Origin: Bufo bufo
Lineage: Eukaryota > Chordata > Amphibia > Anura > Bufonidae
Length of the DNA stretch: 64,000 bases
Assembly: GCF_905171765.1 (NCBI RefSeq)
Contig: NC_053390.1
Coordinates: 304,056,622 to 304,120,621, forward strand
Direction: 5' to 3'
Shown here one piece after another: positions 43,701 through 54,170 of this stretch; the stretch's first letter is position 1; each line of letters opens with the position of its first letter. The translations under genes were made by a program, and so were the position numbers. The notes below the pieces were generated by a model. It made no database searches. It had not been told where the DNA came from and was given only the letters and a program-made list of their open reading frames with translations.

Positions 43701-45252
43701 CAGGGAGTGCAGAATTATTAGGCAAGTTGTATTTTTGAGGATTAATTTTATTATTGAACAACAACCATGTTCTCAATGAACCCAAAAAACTCATTAATAT
43801 CAAAGCTGAATATTTTTGGAAGTAGTTTTTAGTTTTAGCTATTTTAGGGGGATATCTGTGTTTGCAGGTGACTATTACTGTGCATAATTATTAGGCAACT
43901 TAACAAAAAACAAATATATACCCATTTCAATTATTTATTTTTACCAGTGAAACCAATATAACATCTCAACATTCACAAATATACATTTCTGACATTCAAA
44001 AACAAAACAAAAACAAATCAGTGACCAATATAGCCACCTTTCTTTGCAAGGACACTCAAAAGCCTGCCATCCATGGATTCTGTCAGTGTTTTGATCTGTT
44101 CACCATCAACATTGCGTGCAGCAGCAACCACAGCCTCCCAGACACTGTTCAGAGAGGTGTACTGTTTTCCCTCCTTGTAAATCTCACATTTGATGATGGA
44201 CCACAGGTTCTCAATGGGGTTCAGATCAGGTGAACAAGGAGGCCATGTCATTAGATTTTCTTCTTTTATACCCTTTCTTGCCAGCCACGCTGTGGAGTAC
44301 TTGGACGCGTGTGATGGAGCATTGTCCTGCATGAAAATCATGTTTTTCTTGAAGGATGCAGACTTCTTCCTGTACCACTGCTTGAAGAAGGTGTCTTCCA
44401 GAAACTGGCAGTAGGACTGGGAGTTGAGCTTGACTCCATCCTCAACCCGAAAAGGCCCCACAAGCTCATCTTTGATGATACCAGCCCAAACCAGTACTCC
44501 ACCTCCACCTTGCTGGCGTCTGAGTCGGACTGGAGCTCTCTGCCCTTTACCAATCCAGCCACGGGCGCATCCATCTGGCCCATCAAGACTCACTCTCATT
44601 TCATCAGTCCATAAAACCTTAGAAAAATCAGTCTTGAGATATTTCTTGGCCCAGTCTTGACGTTTCAGCTTGTGTGTCTTGTTCAGTGGTGGTCGTCTTT
44701 CAGCCTTTCTTACCTTGGCCATGTCTCTGAGTATTGCACACCTTGTGCTTTTGGGCACTCCAGTGATGTTGCAGCTCTGAAATATGGCCAAACTGGTGGC
44801 AAGTGGCATCTTGGCAGCTGCACGCTTGACTTTTCTCAGTTCATGGGCAGTTATTTTGCACCTTGGTTTTTCCACACGCTTCTTGCGACCCTGTTGACTA
44901 TTTTGAATGAAACGCTTGATTGTTCGATGATCACGCTTCAGAAGCTTTGCAATTTTAAGAGTGCTGCATCCCTCTGCAAGATATCTCACTATTTTTGACT
45001 TTTCTGAGCCTGTCAAGTCCTTCTTTTGACCCATTTTGCCAAAGGAAAGGAAGTTGCCTAATAATTATGCACACCTAATATAGGGTGCGGATGTCATTAG
45101 ACCACACCCCTTCTCATTACAGAGATGCACATCACCTAATATGCTTAATTGGTAGTAGGCTTTCGAGCCTATACAGCTTGGAGTAAGACAACATGCATAA
45201 AGAGGATGATGTGGTCAAAATACTCATTTGCCTAATAATTCTGCACGCAGTG
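43701..45252 (-). mobile_element. DD37E Tc1/mariner transposon, copy 3
   Basis: Flanked by TA (43699-43700 and 45253-45254). Length 1552, 11 bases shorter than copies 1 and 2 because one GTTTTTAGTTT-type unit near 43825 is missing. It abuts the DD34E element with only the shared TA between. Confidence 0.95.
44018..45034 (-). CDS. Tc1/mariner DD37E transposase, intact, 338 aa
   Basis: Third copy of the protein at 15864 and 34465, again fully open with all catalytic motifs. The visible private change is EKPRCKITAH (EKPRRKITAH in the others). It shares DGCARG and GPFRVED with copy 1 and TWPPCSPD with copy 2, so no two copies are identical by descent from this window alone. Confidence 0.95.
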   Translation of the reverse strand: MGQKKDLTGSEKSKIVRYLAEGCSTLKIAKLLKRDHRTIKRFIQNSQQGRKKRVEKPRCKITAHELRKVKRAAAKMPLATSLAIFQSCNITGVPKSTRCAILRDMAKVRKAERRPPLNKTHKLKRQDWAKKYLKTDFSKVLWTDEMRVSLDGPDGCARGWIGKGQRAPVRLRRQQGGGGVLVWAGIIKDELVGPFRVEDGVKLNSQSYCQFLEDTFFKQWYRKKSASFKKNMIFMQDNAPSHASKYSTAWLARKGIKEENLMTWPPCSPDLNPIENLWSIIKCEIYKEGKQYTSLNSVWEAVVAAARNVDGEQIKTLTESMDGRLLSVLAKKGGYIGH

Positions 45253-45699
45253 TATAAAGCAGACCATATTTTCAGGTGTATGTGATCCTTTAATGGATAA
45301 TTGATGTCTGAAAAATAATAAAAATATGAATAAATCACATGTCAAATATGCATAATCTCATAATCCCTGTTAAGGCCCCTCAGATGCAAAGTATCCAACA
45401 TATGAATCCAATACGCCTCTCTACGTAATAACAGTTTCTTCATGTCCCCTCCTCTCCTAGGTCTTTTAACCTGTTCCAATACCTCAAACCTCATTTGGGC
45501 TATCCCATGTTTGCACTGATCAAAATGGAATGGAATAGTTAACATCAAATTCTTTGTTCTGATAGTAGATTTATGTTTCCCAATTTGATCTCTAATCGTT
45601 TGTGTGGTCTCTCCAATATATAATAGACCACAGGGACATTTTATCAAATAGATCACATTAATGGATTCGCACGTAAAAAAGCCTTCAATTGAAAAAGGT

Positions 45700-46300
45700 T
45701 GCCTCACGAGTCCTGATGACAGGGGACAACTGGACGACAGTCCCTAACTTAGGATACGTGCAGGGAAGACAGACAAGACAAAATACGGAACATGAACGGA
45801 ACGGGTCAGAACCAAGACAGCTACGCAGTACAAAAGGGTTAAGCAAAGAATGGTCAGGAGAAGCCGGGGTCAAATACCAGGAGAGCAGAGGAGTCCTAAG
45901 AGAGTAGTCAGGTGGGAGCCGAGGTCACAATACCAGGACGGATGCGCAGTACAGGAGGAGCAGGCAAAGGATCGTCAGGGAACGGAATCAGGTGAGTAAT
46001 CAGTAGTCCAACAAATAGCCAGGAACCTAGAAATTAACAGGCAACCTGTGACTAGCAGGGTGCCTGTATTTATAGTGGGGATTGAGGGTCATGTGACGTG
46101 GCCAGCATCACATGACCGACAGACCAACCAGTTGAGCACCGAGTGATCAGTTCGGCGCTCAAAGCAGACTTAGGAGCAGGGAGCCACCCAGCAGTAAAGC
46201 CGCCCTGGGAATGAGGTCAAACACAGATCCACATTCCCAAAGCAAAGCAACAGGTCTGCGGGTAATGGGGGACCGAGTGCACCTTCGGAACCCCGTTACA
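45700..46300 (-). mobile_element. Candidate solo LTR
   Basis: Read on the minus strand it begins TGTAACGGGGTTCCGAAGG and ends GACTCGTGAGGCA, the TG...CA termini of LTRs. It contains a TATA-like CACTATAAATACAGGC near 46065. It interrupts the Penelope coding frame between KTLKC and the FSIEGFFTCES part of the endonuclease. I could not find a 4-6-bp target duplication at these borders, so the exact ends, or the class, may be wrong. Confidence 0.45.
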
Positions 46301-46490
46301 TTTTAATGTCTTTTTTGTACTTCCAATATCAGAGTGCACAAGTTTGTCCCTATAACTGGAATTCCTTTTGTTACATATCAAAGGAGGATTCTTGAACTCT
46401 TCAATCGTGGGATATGCCTTCTCCAACAGATGCCAATGTCTACGTATGATATTATCCAGTTTCTGGTTATAGGGATGAAACTTGTTAAAA

Positions 46491-46584
46491 CAAGAAAGGA
46501 ACTTGATAATCCTAATAAACTTGTCTAGGCGATTTAATTGTCCCTAGTTTATTAGGATTATCAAGTTCCTTTCTTGTTTTACTC
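46491..46584. repeat. Short foldback duplication in the Penelope RT
   Basis: AACAAGAAAGGAACTTGATA and onward to AATAAACTTG is followed, after a spacer of about 20 bases, by the complement of the same 36-bp segment. The duplication breaks the frame after KTRKELDNPNKL. It looks like a templated inversion made during repair or reverse transcription. Confidence 0.85.
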
Positions 46585-47303
46585 AAAATCGAAAGAGGGT
46601 AACCCCTTTGTTCAAATCTATTAGTCATCTCGTTTATCCTGGTAAGTTGCATATCTGGATCGGACACAATTCTCTGCACATGCTTATAATGGGATTTGGG
46701 AATAGCCCTCTTAAGTGCTGGTGGATGAGCGCTTAAAAAATGAAGAATGCTGTTCCTATCAGTATCCTTTCTAAAAAGATCAATAGATAGAATACCACAT
46801 TGGTCCTTATTCACCATGGTATCAAGAAAACTCACTTTATGATTGTCACAGACTAATGTAAATTGTAACCCTACATGTGCATGGTTCAAGTGATCAAGGA
46901 AGGACAATAGGGTCTCATGTGGCCCCGCCCATATGCAAAAAATGTCATCAATAAATCTTTTCCAAACAAGGACATTATTCTGATACCAACTGGTATTATA
47001 TACATGCAAGTCCTCAAAATCTGACATATATGCATTTGCATAGGGCGGGGCCACATTCGACCCCATCGCGGTCCCACGCCGCTGCAGGTAGAAGTCATCC
47101 TCAAACATGAAGTAATTTTCATATAACACAAGTTTTAAAAGGTGTAAAAAAAATTCCTGTTCTTCCTTAATGTACTTACTTCTACCTAGCAGTGATCTAA
47201 CCGCTTCAATACCTGTTACATGGTCAATAGAGGTATATAAACTAACCACATCAATGGTTACCAAGAGACTATCAGAAAAAAACAGATTTTAGACTGGCAA
47301 TTG

Positions 47304-50300
47304 AACAAAACAATAACGAACACAGGTGCACTCTGCAGTAATACTAAATCCTCAAACTGATTTTAAAATTGAGAGATTAGTCAACATGTCCCACGGTGTA
47401 GAACATGTCTTAAGCCCGGACACCGCGACAAGGTTTCTCAAGTAGCCCGGGACCCTACACTCTCCAACCTGAGCCATATGGGCAATACCAGGAGCCAGTG
47501 GGCAAATTACAGGAGCATTGGGCCGACTCACAAACAACTCACCAGTTACCTCCAGCATGTGGCCATGCCTGCAATGGGAGGAGGGAGGAGTCTGTGAGTC
47601 CCACTCAAGACTTGCTGATATGTCCCAGGCCTCACAGGTGCACCTTAATGTGACCTGTAGATGGAAAACAGGCACATTTAAATAGGAGTTTATACACCTC
47701 CAGGAATCTATATATACAAACTAAGAAGACAGGTTGGCATTAGCAGGAGGTGCTTCAAACCCACATGCAGTTGTGCATATATATAGGGGAGCAGATCCTG
47801 CATTTGTGGCCCGTTGCTAATGGCAATCCCCAGCAAAATGCATACAATGGAGGATGCCCGCAGCGAACCACAAGTACCACAATAGACATCCTACACAAGG
47901 TAACAAGTGCGGATGTAATAATTAATATAACAATATAACAAAACAATAACGAACACAGGTGCACTCTGCAGTAATACTAAATCCTCAAACTGATTTTAAA
48001 ATTGAGAGATTAGTCAACATGTCCCACGGTGTAGAACATGTCTTAAGCCCGGACACCGCGACAAGGTTTCTCAAGTAGCCCGGGACCCTACACTCTCCAA
48101 CCTGAGCCATATGGGCAATACCAGGAGCCAGTGGGCAAATTACAGGAGCATTGGGCCGACTCACAAACAACTCACCAGTTACCTCCAGCATGTGGCCATG
48201 CCTGCAATGGGAGGAGGGAGGAGTCTGTGAGTCCCACTCAAGACTTGCTGATATGTCCCAGGCCTCACAGGTGCACCTTAATGTGACCTGTAGATGGAAA
48301 ACAGGCACATTTAAATAGGAGTTTATACACCTCCAGGAATCTATATATACAAACTAAGAAGACAGGTTGGCATTAGCAGGAGGTGCTTCAAACCCACATG
48401 CAGTTGTGCATATATATAGGGGAGCAGATCCTGCATTTGTGGCCCGTTGTGGTTCGCTGCGGGCATCCTCCATTGTATGCATTTTGCTGGGGATTGCCAT
48501 TAGCAACGGGCCACAAATGCAGGATCTGCTCCCCTATATATATGCACAACTGCATGTGGGTTTGAAGCACCTCCTGCTAATGCCAACCTGTCTTCTTAGT
48601 TTGTATATATAGATTCCTGGAGGTGTATAAACTCCTATTTAAATGTGCCTGTTTTCCATCTACAGGTCACATTAAGGTGCACCTGTGAGGCCTGGGACAT
48701 ATCAGCAAGTCTTGAGTGGGACTCACAGACTCCTCCCTCCTCCCATTGCAGGCATGGCCACATGCTGGAGGTAACTGGTGAGTTGTTTGTGAGTCGGCCC
48801 AATGCTCCTGTAATTTGCCCACTGGCTCCTGGTATTGCCCATATGGCTCAGGTTGGAGAGTGTAGGGTCCCGGGCTACTTGAGAAACCTTGTCGCGGTGT
48901 CCGGGCTTAAGACATGTTCTACACCGTGGGACATGTTGACTAATCTCTCAATTTTAAAATCAGTTTGAGGATTTAGTATTACTGCAGAGTGCACCTGTGT
49001 TCGTTATTGTTTTGTTATATTGTTATATTAATTATTACATCCGCACTTGTTACCTTGTGTAGGATGTCTATTGTGGTACTTGTGGTTCGCTGCGGGCATC
49101 CTCCATTGTATGCATTTTGCTGGGGATTGCCATTAGCAACGGGCCACAAATGCAGGATCTGCTCCCCTATATATATGCACAACTGCATGTGGGTTTGAAG
49201 CACCTCCTGCTAATGCCAACCTGTCTTCTTAGTTTGTATATATAGATTCCTGGAGGTGTATAAACTCCTATTTAAATGTGCCTGTTTTCCATCTACAGGT
49301 CACATTAAGGTGCACCTGTGAGGCCTGGGACATATCAGCAAGTCTTGAGTGGGACTCACAGACTCCTCCCTCCTCCCATTGCAGGCATGGCCACATGCTG
49401 GAGGTAACTGGTGAGTTGTTTGTGAGTCGGCCCAATGCTCCTGTAATTTGCCCACTGGCTCCTGGTATTGCCCATATGGCTCAGGTTGGAGAGTGTAGGG
49501 TCCCGGGCTACTTGAGAAACCTTGTCGCGGTGTCCGGGCTTAAGACATGTTCTACACCGTGGGACATGTTGACTAATCTCTCAATTTTAAAATCAGTTTG
49601 AGGATTTAGTATTACTGCAGAGTGCACCTGTGTTCGTTATTGTTTTGTTATATTGTTATATTAATTATTACATCCGCACTTGTTACCTTGTGTAGGATGT
49701 CTATTGTGGTACTTGTGGTTCGCTGCGGGCATCCTCCATTGTATGCATTTTGCTGGGGATTGCCATTAGCAACGGGCCACAAATGCAGGATCTGCTCCCC
49801 TATATATATGCACAACTGCATGTGGGTTTGAAGCACCTCCTGCTAATGCCAACCTGTCTTCTTAGTTTGTATATATAGATTCCTGGAGGTGTATAAACTC
49901 CTATTTAAATGTGCCTGTTTTCCATCTACAGGTCACATTAAGGTGCCCCTGTGAGGCCTGGGACATATCAGCAAGTCTTGAGTGGGACTCACAGACTCCT
50001 CCCTCCTCCCATTGCAGGCATGGCCACATGCTGGAGGTAACTGGTGAGTTGTTTGTGAGTCGGCCCAATGCTCCTGTAATTTGCCCACTGGCTCCTGGTA
50101 TTGCCCATATGGCTCAGGTTGGAGAGTGTAGGGTCCCGGGCTACTTGAGAAACCTTGTCGCGGTGTCCGGGCTTAAGACATGTTCTACACCGTGGGACAT
50201 GTTGACTAATCTCTCAATTTTAAAATCAGTTTGAGGATTTAGTATTACTGCAGAGTGCACCTGTGTTCGTTATTGTTTTGTTATATTGTTATATTAATTA

Positions 50301-52305
50301 TTACATCCGCACTTGTTACCTTGTGTAGGATGTCTATTGTGGTACTTGTGGTTCGCTGCGGGCATCCTCCATTGTATGCATTTTGCTGGGGATTGCCATT
50401 AGCAACGGGCCACAAATGCAGGATCTGCTCCCCTATATATATGCACAACTGCATGTGGGTTTGAAGCACCTCCTGCTAATGCCAACCTGTCTTCTTAGTT
50501 TGTATATATAGATTCCTGGAGGTGTATAAACTCCTATTTAAATGTGCCTGTTTTCCATCTACAGGTCACATTAAGGTGCACCTGTGAGGCCTGGGACATA
50601 TCAGCAAGTCTTGAGTGGGACTCACAGACTCCTCCCTCCTCCCATTGCAGGCATGGCCACATGCTGGAGGTAACTGGTGAGTTGTTTGTGAGTCGGCCCA
50701 ATGCTCCTGTAATTTGCCCACTGGCTCCTGGTATTGCCCATATGGCTCAGGTTGGAGAGTGTAGGGTCCCGGGCTACTTGAGAAACCTTGTCGCGGTGTC
50801 CGGGCTTAAGACATGTTCTACACCGTGGGACATGTTGACTAATCTCTCAATTTTAAAATCAGTTTGAGGATTTAGTATTACTGCAGAGTGCACCTGTGTT
50901 CGTTATTGTTTTGTTATATTGTTATATTAATTATTACATCCGCACTTGTTACCTTGTGTAGGATGTCTATTGTGGTACTTGTGGTTCGCTGCGGGCATCC
51001 TCCATTGTATGCATTTTGCTGGGGATTGCCATTAGCAACGGGCCACAAATGCAGGATCTGCTCCCCTATATATATGCACAACTGCATGTGGGTTTGAAGC
51101 ACCTCCTGCTAATGCCAACCTGTCTTCTTAGTTTGTATATATAGATTCCTGGAGGTGTATAAACTCCTATTTAAATGTGCCTGTTTTCCATCTACAGGTC
51201 ACATTAAGGTGCACCTGTGAGGCCTGGGACATATCAGCAAGTCTTGAGTGGGACTCACAGACTCCTCCCTCCTCCCATTGCAGGCATGGCCACATGCTGG
51301 AGGTAACTGGTGAGTTGTTTGTGAGTCGGCCCAATGCTCCTGTAATTTGCCCACTGGCTCCTGGTATTGCCCATATGGCTCAGGTTGGAGAGTGTAGGGT
51401 CCCGGGCTACTTGAGAAACCTTGTCGCGGTGTCCGGGCTTAAGACATGTTCTACACCGTGGGACATGTTGACTAATCTCTCAATTTTAAAATCAGTTTGA
51501 GGATTTAGTATTACTGCAGAGTGCACCTGTGTTCGTTATTGTTTTGTTATATTGTTATATTAATTATCACATCCGCACTTGTTACCTTGTGTAGGATGTC
51601 TATTGTGGTACTTGTGGTTCGCTGCGGGCATCCTCCATTGTATGCATTTTGCTGGGGATTGCCATTAGCAACGGGCCACAAATGCAGGATCTGCTCCCCT
51701 ATATATATGCACAACTGCATGTGGGTTTGAAGCACCTCCTGCTAATGCCAACCTGTCTTCTTAGTTTGTATATATAGATTCCTGGAGGTGTATAAACTCC
51801 TATTTAAATGTGCCTGTTTTCCATCTACAGGTCACATTAAGGTGCACCTGTGAGGCCTGGGACATATCAGCAAGTCTTGAGTGGGACTCACAGACTCCTC
51901 CCTCCTCCCATTGCAGGCATGGCCACATGCTGGAGGTAACTGGTGAGTTGTTTGTGAGTCGGCCCAATGCTCCTGTAATTTGCCCACTGGCTCCTGGTAT
52001 TGCCCATATGGCTCAGGTTGGAGAGTGTAGGGTCCCGGGCTACTTGAGAAACCTTGTCGCGGTGTCCGGGCTTAAGACATGTTCTACACCGTGGGACATG
52101 TTGACTAATCTCTCAATTTTAAAATCAGTTTGAGGATTTAGTATTACTGCAGAGTGCACCTGTGTTCGTTATTGTTTTGTTATATTGTTATATTAATTAT
52201 TACATCCGCACTTGTTACCTTGTGTAGGATGTCTATTGTGGTACTTGTGGTTCGCTGCGGGCATCCTCCATTGTATGCATTTTGCTGGGGATTGCCATTA
52301 GCAAC
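47304..52305. mobile_element. Inverted-tandem concatemer of 633-bp monomers
   Basis: The insert is flanked by a perfect 14-bp duplication TAGACTGGCAATTG (47290-47303 and 52306-52319) within the Penelope RT. From 47304 to 48446 monomers run in minus orientation (1143 bases); from 48447 to 52305 in plus orientation (3859 bases). The period is exactly 633 (for example 48645, 49278, 49911, 50544, 51177, 51810). Monomers differ by only a couple of substitutions (near 49946 and 51567).

The unit contains TATA-like words (TTGTATATATAG, CCTATATATATGC) but no convincing gene. A 107-codon open frame recurs in each unit without an ATG start. Class unknown; see findings. Confidence 0.9.
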
Positions 52306-54071
52306 TAGACTGGCAATTGTATTGAGAAAATGTTGTGTGTCGAACAAAAAGGATTTAGTGTCCTTAATTAAAGGAGTCAATGCCTTTTCCAATACAATTG
52401 CCAGGGGTGATAGTATTGACCCTACAGAGGCCACAATGGGTCGCCCTGGAGGGTCCACTGAGATCTTGTGCACCTTGGGAAGAATATAGAAGACCGGGGT
52501 AATAGGTGTATGATTAACCAAAAAGGTATGTAATTTCCCATCAATAACCCCCAAGGATAAGAAATAGTTTACTGTTTGCACAATTTTCTCTTTGATTCGA
52601 AAAAATGGATCACTTGATAATTTTTCATAGGTATTTCCATCAGAAAGTTGACGCATTACTTCTGCAACATATTTTCCTCTATCCATCAAGACAATCGCGC
52701 CGCCTTTATCCGCAGGCTTTAGGATAAGATCTTTATCCTCCATTAATGATCGAATGGCCATTTTCTCTTGTAATGTCACGTTATGTGAATATCGTAATTC
52801 ACCCCTCTTTATAGAATCCATCTGACTCTGTATATCCTTGCTGTCTAAATGAACTATAGGATGGTAAACCTTTGGGGGCATAAAGTGACTCTTATTCTTC
52901 AAACCTAGATCAACCAGGCGCAGGCCAGAATGTCCCCCCTCATCCCCATGCACACGGTGCGGTTTTTCATCAGATTCCACAAAATGTGCCTTGAGTCTCA
53001 ATTTACGGAAGAAATGATTAAGGTCAATATCAAACTTAAAGGAATCAAATGGAGTAGATGGACTAAAGGAAAGTCCTTTTTTGTAAAGCTTTCATTTGAT
53101 CAACATTAAGACTCCTGGAAGACAAGTTAATCACAAGAGACGTGCTCTTACCTGAGAGCGCGTCTGGATCGCTTGACTCAGTCCCATCCCTTCGCCAGTG
53201 TCTGCGATGCTTGCGGCCTGCGCACCTCGCGCGCCTCCTCCTCCACGCGGACGCCGACCGCCCCTCCGAGAAAAAGAGCGAGTCTCCTGTGGTCCTGCGG
53301 CTTCGTTTCCCGAACTGGAGGTATACGACCCTGGTTTTGTTGGTCTCCTGTAGCCCGACTTCTGGCGGGATGACGTGTCTTGCCATTTATATACTTTATT
53401 TAAATGGTAGTCCTCCCTATTGCGTAGGAACTTTGATCTTTTCCTGTCGTCCGTCTCCTTCTTATATGTTGCAATATATGAATCCACTGAATCATTCAGT
53501 TGCCGAAATTCTTCGGGTGTTATAGAATCTCTAAGTTGTTGTTCAGTGGCAGAAATTTGCGCTTGTATTTCTCCCACTGCGATCTGTATGCGATTAATAG
53601 TCAGCAACATAAGATCATAGGAACATTTGTTAATGATCCGTTCGAAATCTTTGCAGTATTCGATATCCTCAGGAAATAATGTTGGACACAAATGCACTCT
53701 GAGGCCCCTCGGGATCCTCTTCACCTTATGGTATTCCGCCAATGTTATGGCATGTAACTCATATGATGTAAGTCGTCTAAGTTCACGTTCCCAGTGTCGC
53801 TTCTTAAATTCACTGGTAGGGATATTCAAAAAATCTGAGGTCGACGTCACTTGTGAAAGAATCCTTTCAGCGCCAGCATTATCAAAGCTTAAGGTCATAG
53901 AAGTAGTCATCTGGAGTGGTGCTCGTACCCCCAGAAGTAATTCACAAAAGAAATCAGCCGGCACTCACTCTCTTTGCACGCCACACGTGTAATCAAGGAA
54001 AAATCCCAGCAGTCGTGTCTTGAATATTCGTGATGTTTAATTGCATCAAATCAAAGATGTCCTCAATCCAG

Positions 54072-54103
54072 GACGTGTTTCGGCAAGCATGCCTTTATCA
54101 ACA
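54072..54103 (-). other. Hammerhead-ribozyme-like relic in the Penelope pseudo-LTR
   Basis: On the minus strand: TTGATAAA, a GGCA-TGCT-TGCC stem-loop, then GAAACACGTC. This matches the hammerhead layout (CTGATGA, stem II, GAAA, short stem III, GTC cleavage site) except for two core changes, C3 to T and G8 to A. The left pseudo-LTR copy (about 41870-41925) has lost the GAAAC as well. Hammerheads are known in Penelope pseudo-LTRs. As read, this one should be inactive. Confidence 0.35.
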
Positions 54104-54170
54104 GATACAGGTATACTGAAATAACCAAGTATATAAAATAGGATAATTCTTCCCCTTATGACGTCATGAC

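Larger units (their letters stand above)
45342..53910 (-). pseudogene. Penelope-like polyprotein (RT + GIY-YIG), fragmented
   Basis: Read on the minus strand. N-terminal ORF from ATG at 53910 (MTTSMTLSFDNAGAERILSQ) to about 53131, with an Arg/Gly-rich tail. Then LVINLSSRSLNVDQMKALQK, a one-base shift in an A-run near 53075, LRLKAHFVES, KPADKGGAIVLMDRGKYV, FYILPKVHK, PGRPIVASVGS. After the 5-kb insert come VTIDVVSLYTSIDH, RGTAMGSNVAPPYANAYM, and the catalytic KRFIDDIFCIW. The end holds the GIY-YIG domain: VIYLIKCPCGLLYIGET with the RREAYW glutamate.

Other breaks: a foldback insertion near 46490-46585 and the candidate LTR at 45700-46300. The product is dead here; the family call is firm. Confidence 0.9.
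40905..54170 (-). mobile_element. Penelope-like retroelement with five nested inserts
   Basis: Two copies of a terminal block (pseudo-LTR) define it: a left block (40905-41010 and 41828 to about 42098) and a right block (about 53937-54170). Both contain TTCACAAAAGAAATCAGCC and TTATCAACAGATACAGGTAT. Between them, minus strand, lie an N-terminal ORF, the RT domain and a GIY-YIG endonuclease.

Inserts: mariner foldback 41012-41827, DD34E Tc1 42117-43698, DD37E Tc1 43701-45252, candidate LTR 45700-46300, and a 633-bp-monomer concatemer 47304-52305. Direct terminal repeats plus RT and C-terminal GIY-YIG are diagnostic of EN+ Penelope-like elements. Confidence 0.88.

Noticed and set aside
45695..45740. 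Hammerhead-like CTGATGA at the edge of the candidate LTR
   Set aside because: The GAAA half is absent (GACGACAG instead) and no stem II pairs properly.
48645..52133. Recurring 107-codon open frame (starting VFHLQVTLRC after the first residue) in every 633-bp monomer
   Set aside because: It starts with GTG, has no plausible domain, and recurs only because the DNA recurs. Without RNA or synonymous-change evidence it is not called a gene.
47304..52305. Hammerhead ribozyme in the 633-bp monomer
   Set aside because: I scanned both strands of the unit for a CTGANGA core followed by GAAA and found none. Other self-cleaving classes cannot be excluded by eye.
53095..53160. Mini-intron in the Penelope N-terminal region (CTCAG|GTAAGAG to CTTCCAG)
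   Set aside because: Donor and acceptor words are good, but the intron would be under 40 bases, too short for vertebrate splicing. A frameshift is the simpler reading.
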